The notes: generated from the letters alone by a model not told the origin. A stretch of DNA of 64,000 nt from Prevotella melaninogenica (GCF_003609775.1 NZ_AP018049.1:248001-312000); one strand, 5' to 3'; shown: positions 26,326-35,544, counted from the first letter of the stretch. Program-made: numbers and translations.

Positions 26326-28299
26326 TTATGCATCAATGTTAGCATAGGTCGCATTCTTCTCGATAAACTCACGACGAGGCTCAACATCATCACCCATCAG
26401 CATAGAGAATATCTCGTCAGCATCAGCAGCATTCTCGATAGTCACCTGCTTCAAGAGTCGTGTCTTTGGGTCCATAGTTGTTTCCCAAAGCTGCTCTGGG
26501 TTCATCTCACCAAGACCCTTGTATCGCTGTGTGTGGATAGTCTTACCATCTTCGTTGCCATTCGCATACTTATCGATGAAAGCTTGGCGCTGTTGCTCAG
26601 TGTAGCAGTATTCGCTTACTTTCTTGTAAGTACACTTGTAGAGTGGTGGTGTAGCGATATACAGGTGTCCCTGCTCGATAACCTTTGGCATATAACGATA
26701 GAAGAGCGTCATAATCAGTGTGTCGATGTGAGAACCATCGACGTCGGCATCGGTCATGATGATAATCTTATCATAGCGAAGTTTATCAGTATTTGCCTCA
26801 AAGTCGCCTTCTCCCTCAACACCGAAGCGTACGCCAATAGACTGAATAATATTCATAACAGACTCTGCTTCGAATACACGATGGCGCTGAACCTTCTCTA
26901 CGTTTAGAATTTTACCACGGAGAGGGAGGATAGCCTGTGTATAACGGTCACGTCCCTGCTTAGCTGAACCACCCGCAGAATCACCCTCGACGAGGAAGAT
27001 TTCACAGTCCTTAGGGTCCTTATTAGAACAGTCAGCCAACTTACCAGGCAATCCACCACCGCTCATCACGTTCTTACGCTGTACGCTTTCACGTGCCTTA
27101 CGGGCTGCAACACGAGCTGTAGCAGCAAGAATAACCTTATTACAGATCATCTTTGCCTCGTTAGGATGCTCCTCGAGGTAATCTGTCAGCGCTTCACCAA
27201 CAGCCTGCTGAACGGCACCTGAAACCTCACTATTACCGAGTTTGGTCTTTGTCTGGCCCTCAAATTGTGGCTCAGCAACCTTGATAGAGATGACTGCTGT
27301 CAAGCCTTCGCGGAAGTCTTCACCAGCAATCTCAATCTTAGCTTTCTCCAACTGCTTAGAGATCTGTGGGTCATTGTCTGCGTATGTCTTCAATGTACGA
27401 GTCAATGCAGCACGGAATCCCTGCAAGTGAGTACCACCCTCGATAGTGTTGATATTGTTAACGTATGAGTGGATATTCTCTGTATAATCAGTGTTGTACA
27501 TCACAGCCACCTCGATTGGAATGTTCTGCTTCTCTGTTTTGAGATAGATAACATCATCGAAGAGGTGCTGACGATGGCGATCAACGTAACGAACAAACTC
27601 CTTCAAACCATCCTTAGCATGGAAGACCTCAGTGCGTGTCTTACCTGTTTCAGGATCTGGACGAAGGTCAGAAAGCGTAATCTTGATACCAGCATTCAGA
27701 TAAGCCAACTCGCGCATACGACGTGCAACGATTGCCCATTGGTAAACTGTAGTAGTAAATATCTCTGGGTCTGGCCAGAACTGCTGACGTGTACCAGTCT
27801 TTTCGGTCTCGCCAACAACCTTTACAGGATAGAGAGGCTTACCCTTCTCGTATTCCTGCTGGTAGATTTTACCATCACGGAACACCTGTGACTTCATGTG
27901 TGAAGAAAGTGCATTTACACAACTTACACCTACACCATGCAGACCACCGCTGACTTTGTACGAACCCTTATCGAACTTACCACCTGCGTGGAGGACGGTC
28001 ATAACAACTTCAAGGGCGCTCTTGTGAAGCTTCTCGTGCATGTCAACAGGGATACCACGACCATCATCCTCAACGGTAATGGAGTTGTCCTCGTTGATTG
28101 TAACTTCAATGTTCTGACAGTAGCCAGCCATTGCTTCGTCGATAGAGTTATCGACGGTCTCGTTAATCAAGTGGTGGAGTCCCTTCTCACTGATGTCACC
28201 AATGTACATAGCAGGACGCTTGCGTACTGCTTCCAATCCTTCTAAGACTTGGATGTTACTGGCGGAGTAATTATTCTCGTTTTCTGGATTTTCTGCCAT
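26326..28299 (-). CDS. gyrB: DNA gyrase subunit B
   Basis: ATPase subunit of gyrase. It has 657 residues, the short form without the long insert of enterobacterial GyrB. It carries the GHKL ATP site (NETVDNSIDEA, VEDDGRGIPVD, GLHGVGVSCVNAL), the transducer region, and the TOPRIM domain (LVEGDSAGGSAKQGRDR, MTDADVDGSHI). The QRYKGLGEMNPEQLWETTMDP C-terminus is typical of GyrB rather than ParE. It stands alone between its own promoter and terminator. Confidence 0.96.
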   Translation of the reverse strand: MAENPENENNYSASNIQVLEGLEAVRKRPAMYIGDISEKGLHHLINETVDNSIDEAMAGYCQNIEVTINEDNSITVEDDGRGIPVDMHEKLHKSALEVVMTVLHAGGKFDKGSYKVSGGLHGVGVSCVNALSSHMKSQVFRDGKIYQQEYEKGKPLYPVKVVGETEKTGTRQQFWPDPEIFTTTVYQWAIVARRMRELAYLNAGIKITLSDLRPDPETGKTRTEVFHAKDGLKEFVRYVDRHRQHLFDDVIYLKTEKQNIPIEVAVMYNTDYTENIHSYVNNINTIEGGTHLQGFRAALTRTLKTYADNDPQISKQLEKAKIEIAGEDFREGLTAVISIKVAEPQFEGQTKTKLGNSEVSGAVQQAVGEALTDYLEEHPNEAKMICNKVILAATARVAARKARESVQRKNVMSGGGLPGKLADCSNKDPKDCEIFLVEGDSAGGSAKQGRDRYTQAILPLRGKILNVEKVQRHRVFEAESVMNIIQSIGVRFGVEGEGDFEANTDKLRYDKIIIMTDADVDGSHIDTLIMTLFYRYMPKVIEQGHLYIATPPLYKCTYKKVSEYCYTEQQRQAFIDKYANGNEDGKTIHTQRYKGLGEMNPEQLWETTMDPKTRLLKQVTIENAADADEIFSMLMGDDVEPRREFIEKNATYANIDA

Positions 28300-28325
28300 T
28301 TTCTTTCGATTGTTCTTATAGTATG

Positions 28326-28333
28326 CAAAGATA
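28326..28333 (-). promoter_or_regulatory. -7 box of gyrB
   Basis: TATCTTTG followed by C on the minus strand, 26 bp before the ATG. Confidence 0.65.
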
Positions 28334-28450
28334 CACTTTTTCCTTTATATTTGGAAATAAAAACTATCAAAAAACACAAAAGAAAACATATTAATTTGTC
28401 GTTTTGTGCTGATAATTAGCATTTATTCTTCTTAGTGGTAATACTTAATT

Positions 28451-28470
28451 TCCTTATAAATGAGGATTGT
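28451..28470 (+). promoter_or_regulatory. Candidate operator, copy 1 (receptor promoter)
   Basis: TCCTTATAAATGAGGATTGT, with an imperfect dyad CCTTATAAATGAGG inside. It is identical to 31971-31990. It ends 19 bp before the -7 box, so its final TTG can act as the -33 element. Confidence 0.75.
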
Positions 28471-28489
28471 TCGGAAAAGTCATTATCTG

Positions 28490-28497
28490 TACCTTTG
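28490..28497 (+). promoter_or_regulatory. -7 box of the receptor-permease operon
   Basis: TACCTTTG followed by C, 33 bp before the receptor ATG. It rules out the upstream GTG start of the longer frame. Confidence 0.65.
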
Positions 28498-28530
28498 CAA
28501 CACAAAAACATTAACGAAAAGCCTTCTTTT

Positions 28531-30588
28531 ATGTTAAATACCTTATTATTGGCATCCCTTACAATCAGTGGAGTAGCTGGAGTGACTCCGGACTCCGTAG
28601 TGAACAAAGATGTATCACTTAATGAAGTAGTCGTAACTGACTTCAAACAGAACAAAAGAAACCTTACCTCTGTTGCTGTCTCAACTATTAACCATCAGCA
28701 ATTATTGAACCAGCAAATTGTGAGTTTGAAAGAGTTGACGGCTGTTATGCCTAACTTTTATATGCCCGACTATGGTTCGTATGCTAACACACCTATTTTT
28801 ATTCGTGGTATCGGAGCAAAGACGAAGGGTTCTGCTGTGGGTTTCTATGTAGATGGTGTGCCTCACTTTGAGTCGTCAGCATTTAATATTGACCTCAGTG
28901 ATATTGCTGCTGTAGATGTGTTTCGAGGTCCGCAAGGAACCTTATATGGTCGTAATACTATAGCAGGTGTTATCAATGTCTACACACATAACCCTCTTGA
29001 GTATCAGAAAACACGTATAAAAGTTGGCTATGGAAGGTATAATGACTTTGTAGCACAGGCTTCTAACTATTCTAAACTGAGTGATAAACTGGGTCTGTCA
29101 AGTGCTATTTCTTATCATCATAACGATGGTATGTTCACTAATCAGTTCTTGAATGATAAGGCTGATAAGATGAATGAGATTGAAGGACGCTTAGGACTTT
29201 ACTGGCGACCAACTACAAATTGGCTTATTCATCTCAATAGTACCCTTACTCATAGTAAGCAGAATGGTTATCCATACGCGCCTTATGACCTTGTTAAAGA
29301 TGCACTATCACCTATTAGTTATAACCGCAATAGCACTTTCAAGCGTCTAATTTCAACAACTGGTCTTAATGCTCGATATGAGAATAGTCGTATTAGTTTC
29401 AATAGTCAGACGTCTTATCAATTTATCAAATCAAACCAAGGATTAGATCAAGACTTCACCCCGAAGGACGTATTCTTTACTGATAATAGCTATCATCAGA
29501 ATATGTTATCCCAGGACATAACCTTGAAGTCGAATGATAAGGGACATTATCAATGGATTATTGGTGTGTTTGGTATGATGCTACATTCAAACCAATTTAT
29601 AGAAACGAGTTATTATACGAAGGATTTTTCAACTCCTACTTTCTATAAGAACCCTACAGCAGGCTATGCAATCTATCATCAGAGCTCTTATAATATATGG
29701 AGGGGTTTATCGGCAACTGTTGGTTTACGCTTCGATTATGAGCATGCTAAAATAAGCTATAATCAAGATAAGGTAACGTTAACAACAGGTGCTAATACAC
29801 ATGTAAAGGACTTTATTAGTAGTGCAAACTTCCGTCAGTTCACCCCTAAGTTTACGCTTCAATATCTAACAAATAGGGATAATCTCTACTATGCGAGTGT
29901 CACTCGTGGTTATAAGCCAGGCGGATTTAATACTATTTTTAAGACCGACGCAGAGCGTTCATACGACCCAGAATACAGCTGGAATTATGAGATTGGGACT
30001 CGATTAAAGTTCTTGAATGGACGACTGACAGCTGAAGCAGATATCTTCTACATTGATTGGCGACACATGCAGACAACCTACACTATTCCTGCTGTGGGTA
30101 ACTTAATTGCTAATGCTGCGCACACGAATAGTAAGGGATTCGAACTCTCATTTGCTTATCATCCAATTAAGAGCTTACAGTTGAGTATGAACTATGGTTA
30201 CACACATGCTCGATACTTAGAATATAAGAAGAGTGCTACTGAGGATTTCTCGGGTAATAGACTTCCTATGGTGCCTAATCACACGCTCTCAATAGATGGA
30301 ACTTACACTGTTTTACAGGCTGGTTGGTTTAATAAGATTGTTGTTAATGCAGGCTTAACAAGTCTCGGTCGTATTTATTGGGCTGATGACAATATTGTTC
30401 GCCAGAACTTCTATGCGACGCTTAATGCGAAGGTCAGCCTCACAAAAGGTATATTCACATGGGGGCTATGGGGGAAGAATCTGACAGGAACTGACTATAT
30501 AGCCTACAGTTTCAAGATGTCAACTGGTAACTATGCACAGAAGGGTAAGCCTCTTACCTTTGGTACTTCCCTCAGCGTGACATTCTAA
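28531..30588 (+). CDS. TonB-dependent outer membrane receptor, probable porphyrin or iron-complex uptake
   Basis: The start at 28531 (MLNTLLLASLTISGVAG) gives a signal peptide and lies after the promoter. The 685-residue product lacks the N-terminal extension of SusC proteins. It has a TonB box-like EVVVT, a plug domain (IFIRGIG, GFYVDGVPHFES, VFRGPQGTLYGRNTIAGVINV) and a barrel ending in LSVTF with C-terminal Phe. This form is typical of siderophore, haem or cobalamin receptors rather than glycan ones. The neighbours (an RhtX/AmpG-like permease, then hemN and hemG under the same operator) point to a tetrapyrrole ligand. The ligand is inference; the receptor class is clear. Confidence 0.88.
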   Translation: MLNTLLLASLTISGVAGVTPDSVVNKDVSLNEVVVTDFKQNKRNLTSVAVSTINHQQLLNQQIVSLKELTAVMPNFYMPDYGSYANTPIFIRGIGAKTKGSAVGFYVDGVPHFESSAFNIDLSDIAAVDVFRGPQGTLYGRNTIAGVINVYTHNPLEYQKTRIKVGYGRYNDFVAQASNYSKLSDKLGLSSAISYHHNDGMFTNQFLNDKADKMNEIEGRLGLYWRPTTNWLIHLNSTLTHSKQNGYPYAPYDLVKDALSPISYNRNSTFKRLISTTGLNARYENSRISFNSQTSYQFIKSNQGLDQDFTPKDVFFTDNSYHQNMLSQDITLKSNDKGHYQWIIGVFGMMLHSNQFIETSYYTKDFSTPTFYKNPTAGYAIYHQSSYNIWRGLSATVGLRFDYEHAKISYNQDKVTLTTGANTHVKDFISSANFRQFTPKFTLQYLTNRDNLYYASVTRGYKPGGFNTIFKTDAERSYDPEYSWNYEIGTRLKFLNGRLTAEADIFYIDWRHMQTTYTIPAVGNLIANAAHTNSKGFELSFAYHPIKSLQLSMNYGYTHARYLEYKKSATEDFSGNRLPMVPNHTLSIDGTYTVLQAGWFNKIVVNAGLTSLGRIYWADDNIVRQNFYATLNAKVSLTKGIFTWGLWGKNLTGTDYIAYSFKMSTGNYAQKGKPLTFGTSLSVTF

Positions 30589-30699
30589 CGAGAGGATAGA
30601 GGCCAGGATAAAAAGGATGCTACAGCTATTTCTGTTTACTCCTTCTGAAGTTCTTTCCCATGGTACATAATACGCTGCTCTACTTATATAATTCACAAC

Positions 30700-31902
30700 A
30701 TGTTCAACAGCATTTCATCAAAGAAACTAAGTTTTGGTACGTTCTTCTGTCTATATATCGCACAGATGGTACCGTCATCCTTTCTTATGACAGCCTTACA
30801 GGTTATCATGAGGGAAGGACAATATAGTCTTGCAACCATTGGGTTGCTAAATCTTGTACGAGTTCCATGGACGATAAAGTTTCTATGGTCACCTTTTGTT
30901 GACCGGCACTGCGTAACAGTGCGTGACTACAAACGTACGATTATCACTACAGAGTTGATATATGCCGTTGCACTCTTAGCCACAGGGCTGATTAATGTAC
31001 GTTCTGAAATCATGCTTGTGGTCATTCTGGCGTTTATCTCTATGCTTGCTTCGGCTACACAAGACATTGCTACAGACGCACTTGCCATCCTTTCTTTTAA
31101 GAAGCACGACCATAGTATGCTCAATAGTATGCAGTCTATGGGAGCCTTCGGAGGTGCAGTTATTGGCGGAGGAGTCTTGCTTATCTTACTAAAAAGCTAT
31201 GGTTGGAATGTTGTAGTACCCTGCTTAGCCTTGTTTGTTTGTATGATGATTATTCCTTTAATGTTTAATCCTCATATCAAGATAGAGAATGAGAAACCAA
31301 GAGAACGAGCTAAGTGGACCGACATCTTTAGCTTCTTTGGGCGTAAGGAGATATGGCCGCAGATAGGTTTCTTACTGCTTTATTACATGGGAATTATCGG
31401 TATTCTTTCCATGTTACGTCCTTACCTTGTTGATAAGGGATACGACATGAAGGAAATAGGATTCCTTACTGGTATCGTCGGAACAGCTGCATCCTTCGTT
31501 ATGGCGTGGTTCTCTGGAGTTCTCATACGCCGAATCGGAATTTATAAGGCTCGTATTATCATTGCAGGACTTATTATTCTGGCACCAATCTATTTTCTTG
31601 CAATGACTTTTGCAGACTTTAACAAGACTGCATTTGTTATCGGAATTATTTATATTCAAGCTTGTTACGGATTGGCTACTGTGGTTCTTTACACTACAGC
31701 TATGCAATGCGTACGTCCTGGTAGAGAAGGAACCGACTTCACCATACAAATTATTATTAGTCATGTAAGCGGTCTGCTCATTGCGGTATTGGCGGGAACG
31801 GTGGCACATATCTTTGACTATCGTGGTCTTTATATAGCTGAAACGGTGTTGGCTACTGTTAGCCTTATCTTTGTTCTATTAGCCTTTAGGAAGGAAAAAT
31901 AA
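30700..31902 (+). CDS. MFS permease of the AmpG/RhtX type
   Basis: 400 residues with about 12 hydrophobic segments. The MFS motif region VDRHCVTVRDYKR follows TM2, and ASATQDIATDALA is the signature seen in AmpG, acetyl-CoA (PAT) and RhtX/FptX siderophore transporters. It lies 111 bp after the receptor with no terminator between, so it is probably co-transcribed and moves the receptor's ligand across the inner membrane. RhtX/FptX proteins work alone in this way. AmpG-like muropeptide import is the alternative, but no cell-wall recycling gene is near. Confidence 0.85.
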   Translation: MFNSISSKKLSFGTFFCLYIAQMVPSSFLMTALQVIMREGQYSLATIGLLNLVRVPWTIKFLWSPFVDRHCVTVRDYKRTIITTELIYAVALLATGLINVRSEIMLVVILAFISMLASATQDIATDALAILSFKKHDHSMLNSMQSMGAFGGAVIGGGVLLILLKSYGWNVVVPCLALFVCMMIIPLMFNPHIKIENEKPRERAKWTDIFSFFGRKEIWPQIGFLLLYYMGIIGILSMLRPYLVDKGYDMKEIGFLTGIVGTAASFVMAWFSGVLIRRIGIYKARIIIAGLIILAPIYFLAMTFADFNKTAFVIGIIYIQACYGLATVVLYTTAMQCVRPGREGTDFTIQIIISHVSGLLIAVLAGTVAHIFDYRGLYIAETVLATVSLIFVLLAFRKEK

Positions 31903-31970
31903 CCCGTATATACATAATTGAACATGACAAATTGATTTCTTTTCGAATACATAACAAGGTGTTATTGCTC

Positions 31971-31990
31971 TCCTTATAAATGAGGATTGT
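31971..31990 (+). promoter_or_regulatory. Candidate operator, copy 2 (hemN promoter)
   Basis: TCCTTATAAATGAGGATTGT is identical to 28451-28470 over 20 bp and again ends exactly 19 bp before the -7 box. The flanks differ, so this is not part of a longer duplication. Confidence 0.75.
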
Positions 31991-32009
31991 CTATGTTATG
32001 GGTTATTCG

Positions 32010-32017
32010 TATCTTTG
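32010..32017 (+). promoter_or_regulatory. -7 box of hemN-hemG
   Basis: TATCTTTG, 21 bp before the hemN ATG at 32039. Confidence 0.65.
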
Positions 32018-32038
32018 TTATATAATTTATTTCGACGA

Positions 32039-33403
32039 ATGAAGCAAGAACTGATTGATAAATACAATGTATCTGTACCTCGTTATACGAGTTATCCACC
32101 AGCTAACTTCTTCCGACCTTTTACTGGGGAAGAGTTTCTGAAGGAGATTGATTATAGCAATGAGGTGCGTGAGAAGAATCTTTCTTTTTATTTTCACATG
32201 CCTTTCTGTCGGCGTCTTTGTCATTATTGTGGCTGCAACTCTTATCCAATGGCTAAAGAGGAGCGTATCGAAGCCTATGTGCAAGCACTGCATAAGGAGA
32301 TAGATATCGTAGCAAAGCATCTGGATAAAAGTAGACGTATATCGCAGATTCATTATGGTGGTGGTAGTCCTACTGCTATGCCTGTAAGCGTTCTTAAAGA
32401 ACTGAATGAACATCTGCTGTCGCTTTTTTCTACGATAGAACAGCCTGAGATAGCCATAGAATGTCATCCAGGCTATCTAACAGCTGAGGACTGGCAAGGA
32501 CTGTTGGATGCACGATTTAATCGTTTTAGTTTAGGGGTACAGGACTTCAATGAAGAGGTGTTGAGACTTGTTAATCGTACGCCTTCTGAATTACCAACAA
32601 AGGAAATAGTGTCAATTCTTCGTAGTGCGGGTGTTAATATTAATATGGACTTCCTCTTTGGCTTACCACTTCAGACGTCGGATAGCTTTAAGAAGACGAT
32701 AGAGCGTGCTGTAGCAATGCGCCCCGACCGTGTTACAACATTCAGTTATGGACACTGCCCCTGGATATTTAAGCGTCAGATGATACTTGAAAAGGCTGGT
32801 CTTCCTGATACGGAGGAGAAGGCTTTGATGTTCCAAAAGGCTAAAGATGTGCTGCGTGAGGCGGGTTATCTTAGTATCGGTTTGGACCATTTTGTACTTC
32901 CTAATGATGAACTATCTGAGGCTTTGCAATCACATAGACTACATCGAAACTTCCAAGGTTATTGCACTCGTCGCACAACGGGGCAGGTGTATGCCTTTGG
33001 AGTGACGGGTATCAGCCAATTAGAAACTGCTTATGCACAGAATACAAAGTCGATAGATGAATATATATCAGAAGTTTCTGCGGGTACATTGCCTATTCGG
33101 AAAGGCTACCAATTAACGCCCAAAGAGCGTATAGTACGTGAAGTAATAGAGCGTTTGATGTGTAACTATCATCTTGATTGGACACACCTTGCGGAGGATC
33201 TTGTTGTGTCGGTAGCTGAGGTGAAGGAGGCTATCAATTATGATGTTGAACGCCTGCAAGAGATGGAAAGAGATGGTATTCTTTGTTTAACAGAGAATAC
33301 TTTAGAGATGACAGGGGAGGGGAATCCCTTTGTTCGAACTGTGGCTGCTGCGCTTGATCCGATGATGGTGGCTACGAATAAGATGTTTTCAAAGCCGATA
33401 TAA
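32039..33403 (+). CDS. hemN: Oxygen-independent coproporphyrinogen III oxidase
   Basis: Radical-SAM enzyme that converts coproporphyrinogen III to protoporphyrinogen IX without oxygen. The start is at 32039 because the in-frame TTG at 32015 lies inside the promoter. In its 454 residues the cluster motif is FCRRLCHYCGC, the true HemN pattern CxxxCxxCxC. HemW-type homologues lack the fourth Cys, so this is a bona fide HemN. Also conserved are YGGGSPT, SLGVQDFNEEVLRLVNR, the FSYGHCPWIFKRQ equivalent of the E. coli FGYAHLPTIFAAQ loop, and LDHFVLPNDEL with LHRNFQGY. hemG follows after 66 bp. Confidence 0.96.
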   Translation: MKQELIDKYNVSVPRYTSYPPANFFRPFTGEEFLKEIDYSNEVREKNLSFYFHMPFCRRLCHYCGCNSYPMAKEERIEAYVQALHKEIDIVAKHLDKSRRISQIHYGGGSPTAMPVSVLKELNEHLLSLFSTIEQPEIAIECHPGYLTAEDWQGLLDARFNRFSLGVQDFNEEVLRLVNRTPSELPTKEIVSILRSAGVNINMDFLFGLPLQTSDSFKKTIERAVAMRPDRVTTFSYGHCPWIFKRQMILEKAGLPDTEEKALMFQKAKDVLREAGYLSIGLDHFVLPNDELSEALQSHRLHRNFQGYCTRRTTGQVYAFGVTGISQLETAYAQNTKSIDEYISEVSAGTLPIRKGYQLTPKERIVREVIERLMCNYHLDWTHLAEDLVVSVAEVKEAINYDVERLQEMERDGILCLTENTLEMTGEGNPFVRTVAAALDPMMVATNKMFSKPI

Positions 33404-33469
33404 AAGCTTTACTCTCCCTTATCGTTGGGTAGGGAAACTGCGTAGAGGAATCTATATAGCATAAATATT

Positions 33470-34834
33470 ATGGAAGAAAGAAAGATAGTTGTTGTTGGTG
33501 CAGGTCTTACTGGTCTTACTTGTGCTGCTTATCTACGTCGTAAAAGTCAAGATGTAGTGGTTTTGGAGGCTGCCGATCGTATCGGTGGACTTATGCAGAC
33601 GGAAGAGATAGACGGCTTTGTGATGGAACAAGGACCGAGTACGGGTACTATTAAATACCCTGAAGTGGCTGAACTCTTCGATATGTTAGGCGATGATTGT
33701 ACGTTGGAGGTAGCACAGAGTTCTGCTAAATGCCGTTTGATATGGAAAGATGGACGCTTCCATGCCCTACCTTCTGGACTTTGGTCTGCTATCACAACTC
33801 CTCTCTTCACGCTGAAAGATAAGTTCCGCATCCTTGGTGAGCCATGGCGTAAGAAGGGGACAGACCCTAACGAGAGTGTGGGAAGCCTTGCTGAACGACG
33901 GTTGGGACGGTCTTTTGTTGATTATGCAGTCGATCCTTTCCTCTCTGGTGTGTATGCTGGTAACCCTTATCAACTACCAACTCGCCTTGCTTTGCCTAAA
34001 CTCTACGACTTAGAACAGCGTTATGGAAGTTTCATTAAAGGGGCTATGGCACTTGCAAAACAACCAAAGACGGACAGGGAAAAGCGTGCAACGAAGGCTG
34101 TCTTCTCTACTCGTGGAGGTTTCCGTAGCCTTGTTTCTGCATTAGAGAGAGTTATTGGTGATGAGAGAATCCGAACGAATTGTAAAGAACTAAGTATAGA
34201 ACCGTTAGGAGATAAGTGGAAACTATCTTGGGGTGAGAATACTATAATAGCTGAACATGTTGTTACAACTTGTCCTGCCTATGCCTTACCTAAGTTGTTG
34301 AGTTTCTTACCTAAGGCTCAACTTGACGACTTAAGCAATCTTTATTATGCTCCAGTGATTGAGATTGGAGTGGGAATGAAGAATACGGGGGATGTACATT
34401 GGAATGCCTTTGGCGGATTAGTGCCGTCTAAAGAAAAACAGAAAGTGTTGGGAGTCCTTATGCCTTCCGCTTGTTTTCAGGGGCGTTCTCCTAAGGATGG
34501 AGCCAATTACGCATTCTTCATTGGTGGTGCTTGTCATCCTGAATATATCAATAAGACAGATGAAGAACTGATAGAATTGGTTAATACGTCCCTTCATACG
34601 ATGTTGGGTTATCCTAAAGGCACATGTGCTGACGTCATTCGTATTTACAGACACAGCCATGCTATTCCACAATATATGCCCGAAACGGATGCTCGCCTTC
34701 GTACTATTGATGCCGTAGAACTTGCTCATCCTGGTTTACATATCATTGGTAATTTGAAAGATGGTATCGGTATGGGCGATAGAATCAAGCAGGCTGTGGA
34801 TATGGCAGAGAAGATTAGTTTGTCTGTATCGTAA
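33470..34834 (+). CDS. hemG: Protoporphyrinogen oxidase (HemY-type flavoprotein)
   Basis: FAD-dependent enzyme that oxidises protoporphyrinogen IX to protoporphyrin IX, the step after HemN. It has 454 residues. The N-terminal dinucleotide fold reads VVGAGLTGLTCAAYLR with GG at DRIGGLMQT and EQGPST following. The middle has VDPFLSGVYAGNP, and the C-terminal FAD-binding motif is HIIGNLKDGIGMGDRIKQA. This is the monomeric HemY/PPOX kind (named hemG in many Bacteroidetes annotations) and not the flavodoxin-like E. coli HemG. Members of this type usually need oxygen or another acceptor; an acceptor for anaerobic growth is not evident here. Confidence 0.93.
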   Translation: MEERKIVVVGAGLTGLTCAAYLRRKSQDVVVLEAADRIGGLMQTEEIDGFVMEQGPSTGTIKYPEVAELFDMLGDDCTLEVAQSSAKCRLIWKDGRFHALPSGLWSAITTPLFTLKDKFRILGEPWRKKGTDPNESVGSLAERRLGRSFVDYAVDPFLSGVYAGNPYQLPTRLALPKLYDLEQRYGSFIKGAMALAKQPKTDREKRATKAVFSTRGGFRSLVSALERVIGDERIRTNCKELSIEPLGDKWKLSWGENTIIAEHVVTTCPAYALPKLLSFLPKAQLDDLSNLYYAPVIEIGVGMKNTGDVHWNAFGGLVPSKEKQKVLGVLMPSACFQGRSPKDGANYAFFIGGACHPEYINKTDEELIELVNTSLHTMLGYPKGTCADVIRIYRHSHAIPQYMPETDARLRTIDAVELAHPGLHIIGNLKDGIGMGDRIKQAVDMAEKISLSVS

Positions 34835-34866
34835 ATACAAGCTATCTTATACGAATATTTCTTGTT

Positions 34867-34959
34867 TCAATTTGCTGTCACTTTTAACACTTCAATTACT
34901 CCTCTGTAAACTAATAAGTTAAGTGCTTACAATGGATGACAGCAGTGACAGCAAATTGA
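34867..34959 (-). mobile_element. MITE-like element, copy B
   Basis: 93 bp with terminal inverted repeats TCAATTTGCTGTCACT / AGTGACAGCAAATTGA. Its reverse complement aligns end to end with 15027-15120. No ORF inside. It lies between hemG and rpsT. Confidence 0.7.
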
Positions 34960-35013
34960 ATTTATCCCAATGGCCTAAGCAAAAACACAAAGTCAAACAA
35001 GTATATAACATGC

Positions 35014-35048
35014 AAAAAGCCATAATCCTATTGGATTACGGCTTTTAT
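35014..35048 (-). terminator. Terminator of rpsT (bidirectional)
   Basis: AAAAGCCATAATCC / GGATTACGGCTTTT stem; T-rich on the minus side and also usable from hemG. Confidence 0.85.
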
Positions 35049-35079
35049 TGTTCTTTTCAGCTATGACTGAAAGTGTTTT

Positions 35080-35334
35080 TTATCCCAATGTAGCTACGTG
35101 CTTGCAGAGAGCAGACTTCAAATTAGCTGCCTTGTTCTGGTGGATAACGTTAGTCTTTGCCAACTTGTCCAACATCTTCTGTACAACAGGATAGAGCTTA
35201 ACAGCCTCTTCCTTATCCGTCATGCTACGCAACTTGCGTACTGCATTACGCATAGTCTTAGCATAATATCTGTTGTGCAAGGTCTTAACCTTGTCCTGAC
35301 GGATTCTCTTCAATGATGATTTGTGATTTGCCAT
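35080..35334 (-). CDS. rpsT: 30S ribosomal protein S20
   Basis: 84 residues, basic, with the typical N-terminal [13 protein letters not shown] and [17 protein letters not shown]20 binds 16S rRNA in the body of the 30S subunit. It starts 27 bp after a tRNA-Glu gene on the same strand with no promoter between, so the two are probably one transcript from the box at 35453-35460. Confidence 0.97.
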   Translation of the reverse strand: MANHKSSLKRIRQDKVKTLHNRYYAKTMRNAVRKLRSMTDKEEAVKLYPVVQKMLDKLAKTNVIHQNKAANLKSALCKHVATLG

Positions 35335-35361
35335 CTTTGTTTTCTTCTTTTATTTTACTCG

Positions 35362-35433
35362 TAGTCCCTAGCAGAGTCGAACTGCTCTTTAGAGAATGAA
35401 AATCTCTCGTCCTAACCGATAGACGAAGGGACC
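35362..35433 (-). tRNA. tRNA-Glu (UUC)
   Basis: A 72-nt cloverleaf on the minus strand. The acceptor stem is GGTCCCT/AGGGACT, the D stem GTC/GAC, and the anticodon stem AGAGA/TCTCT with loop TTTTCAT (anticodon TTC). The T stem is AGCAG/CTGCT with TTCGACT. CCA is not encoded. Confidence 0.95.
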
Positions 35434-35452
35434 ATGGCTTATTTTGCGGGTG

Positions 35453-35460
35453 CAAAGGTA
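35453..35460 (-). promoter_or_regulatory. -7 box of tRNA-Glu/rpsT
   Basis: TACCTTTG followed by C on the minus strand, 19 bp before the tRNA 5' end. Confidence 0.65.
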
Positions 35461-35515
35461 GCCCATTTATTTCAATCAACCAAACTTTTTGCGAATAAAT
35501 TTTCGTAAGAGGCTG

Positions 35516-35531
35516 TATTTTTGTAATTTTG
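35516..35531 (+). promoter_or_regulatory. Two adjacent -7 boxes of recO
   Basis: TATTTTTG and TAATTTTG stand back to back; either fits TAnnTTTG. The second leaves a leader of only about 9 nt before the recO ATG. Confidence 0.5.
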
Positions 35532-35544
35532 CATTGTTTTTTAT

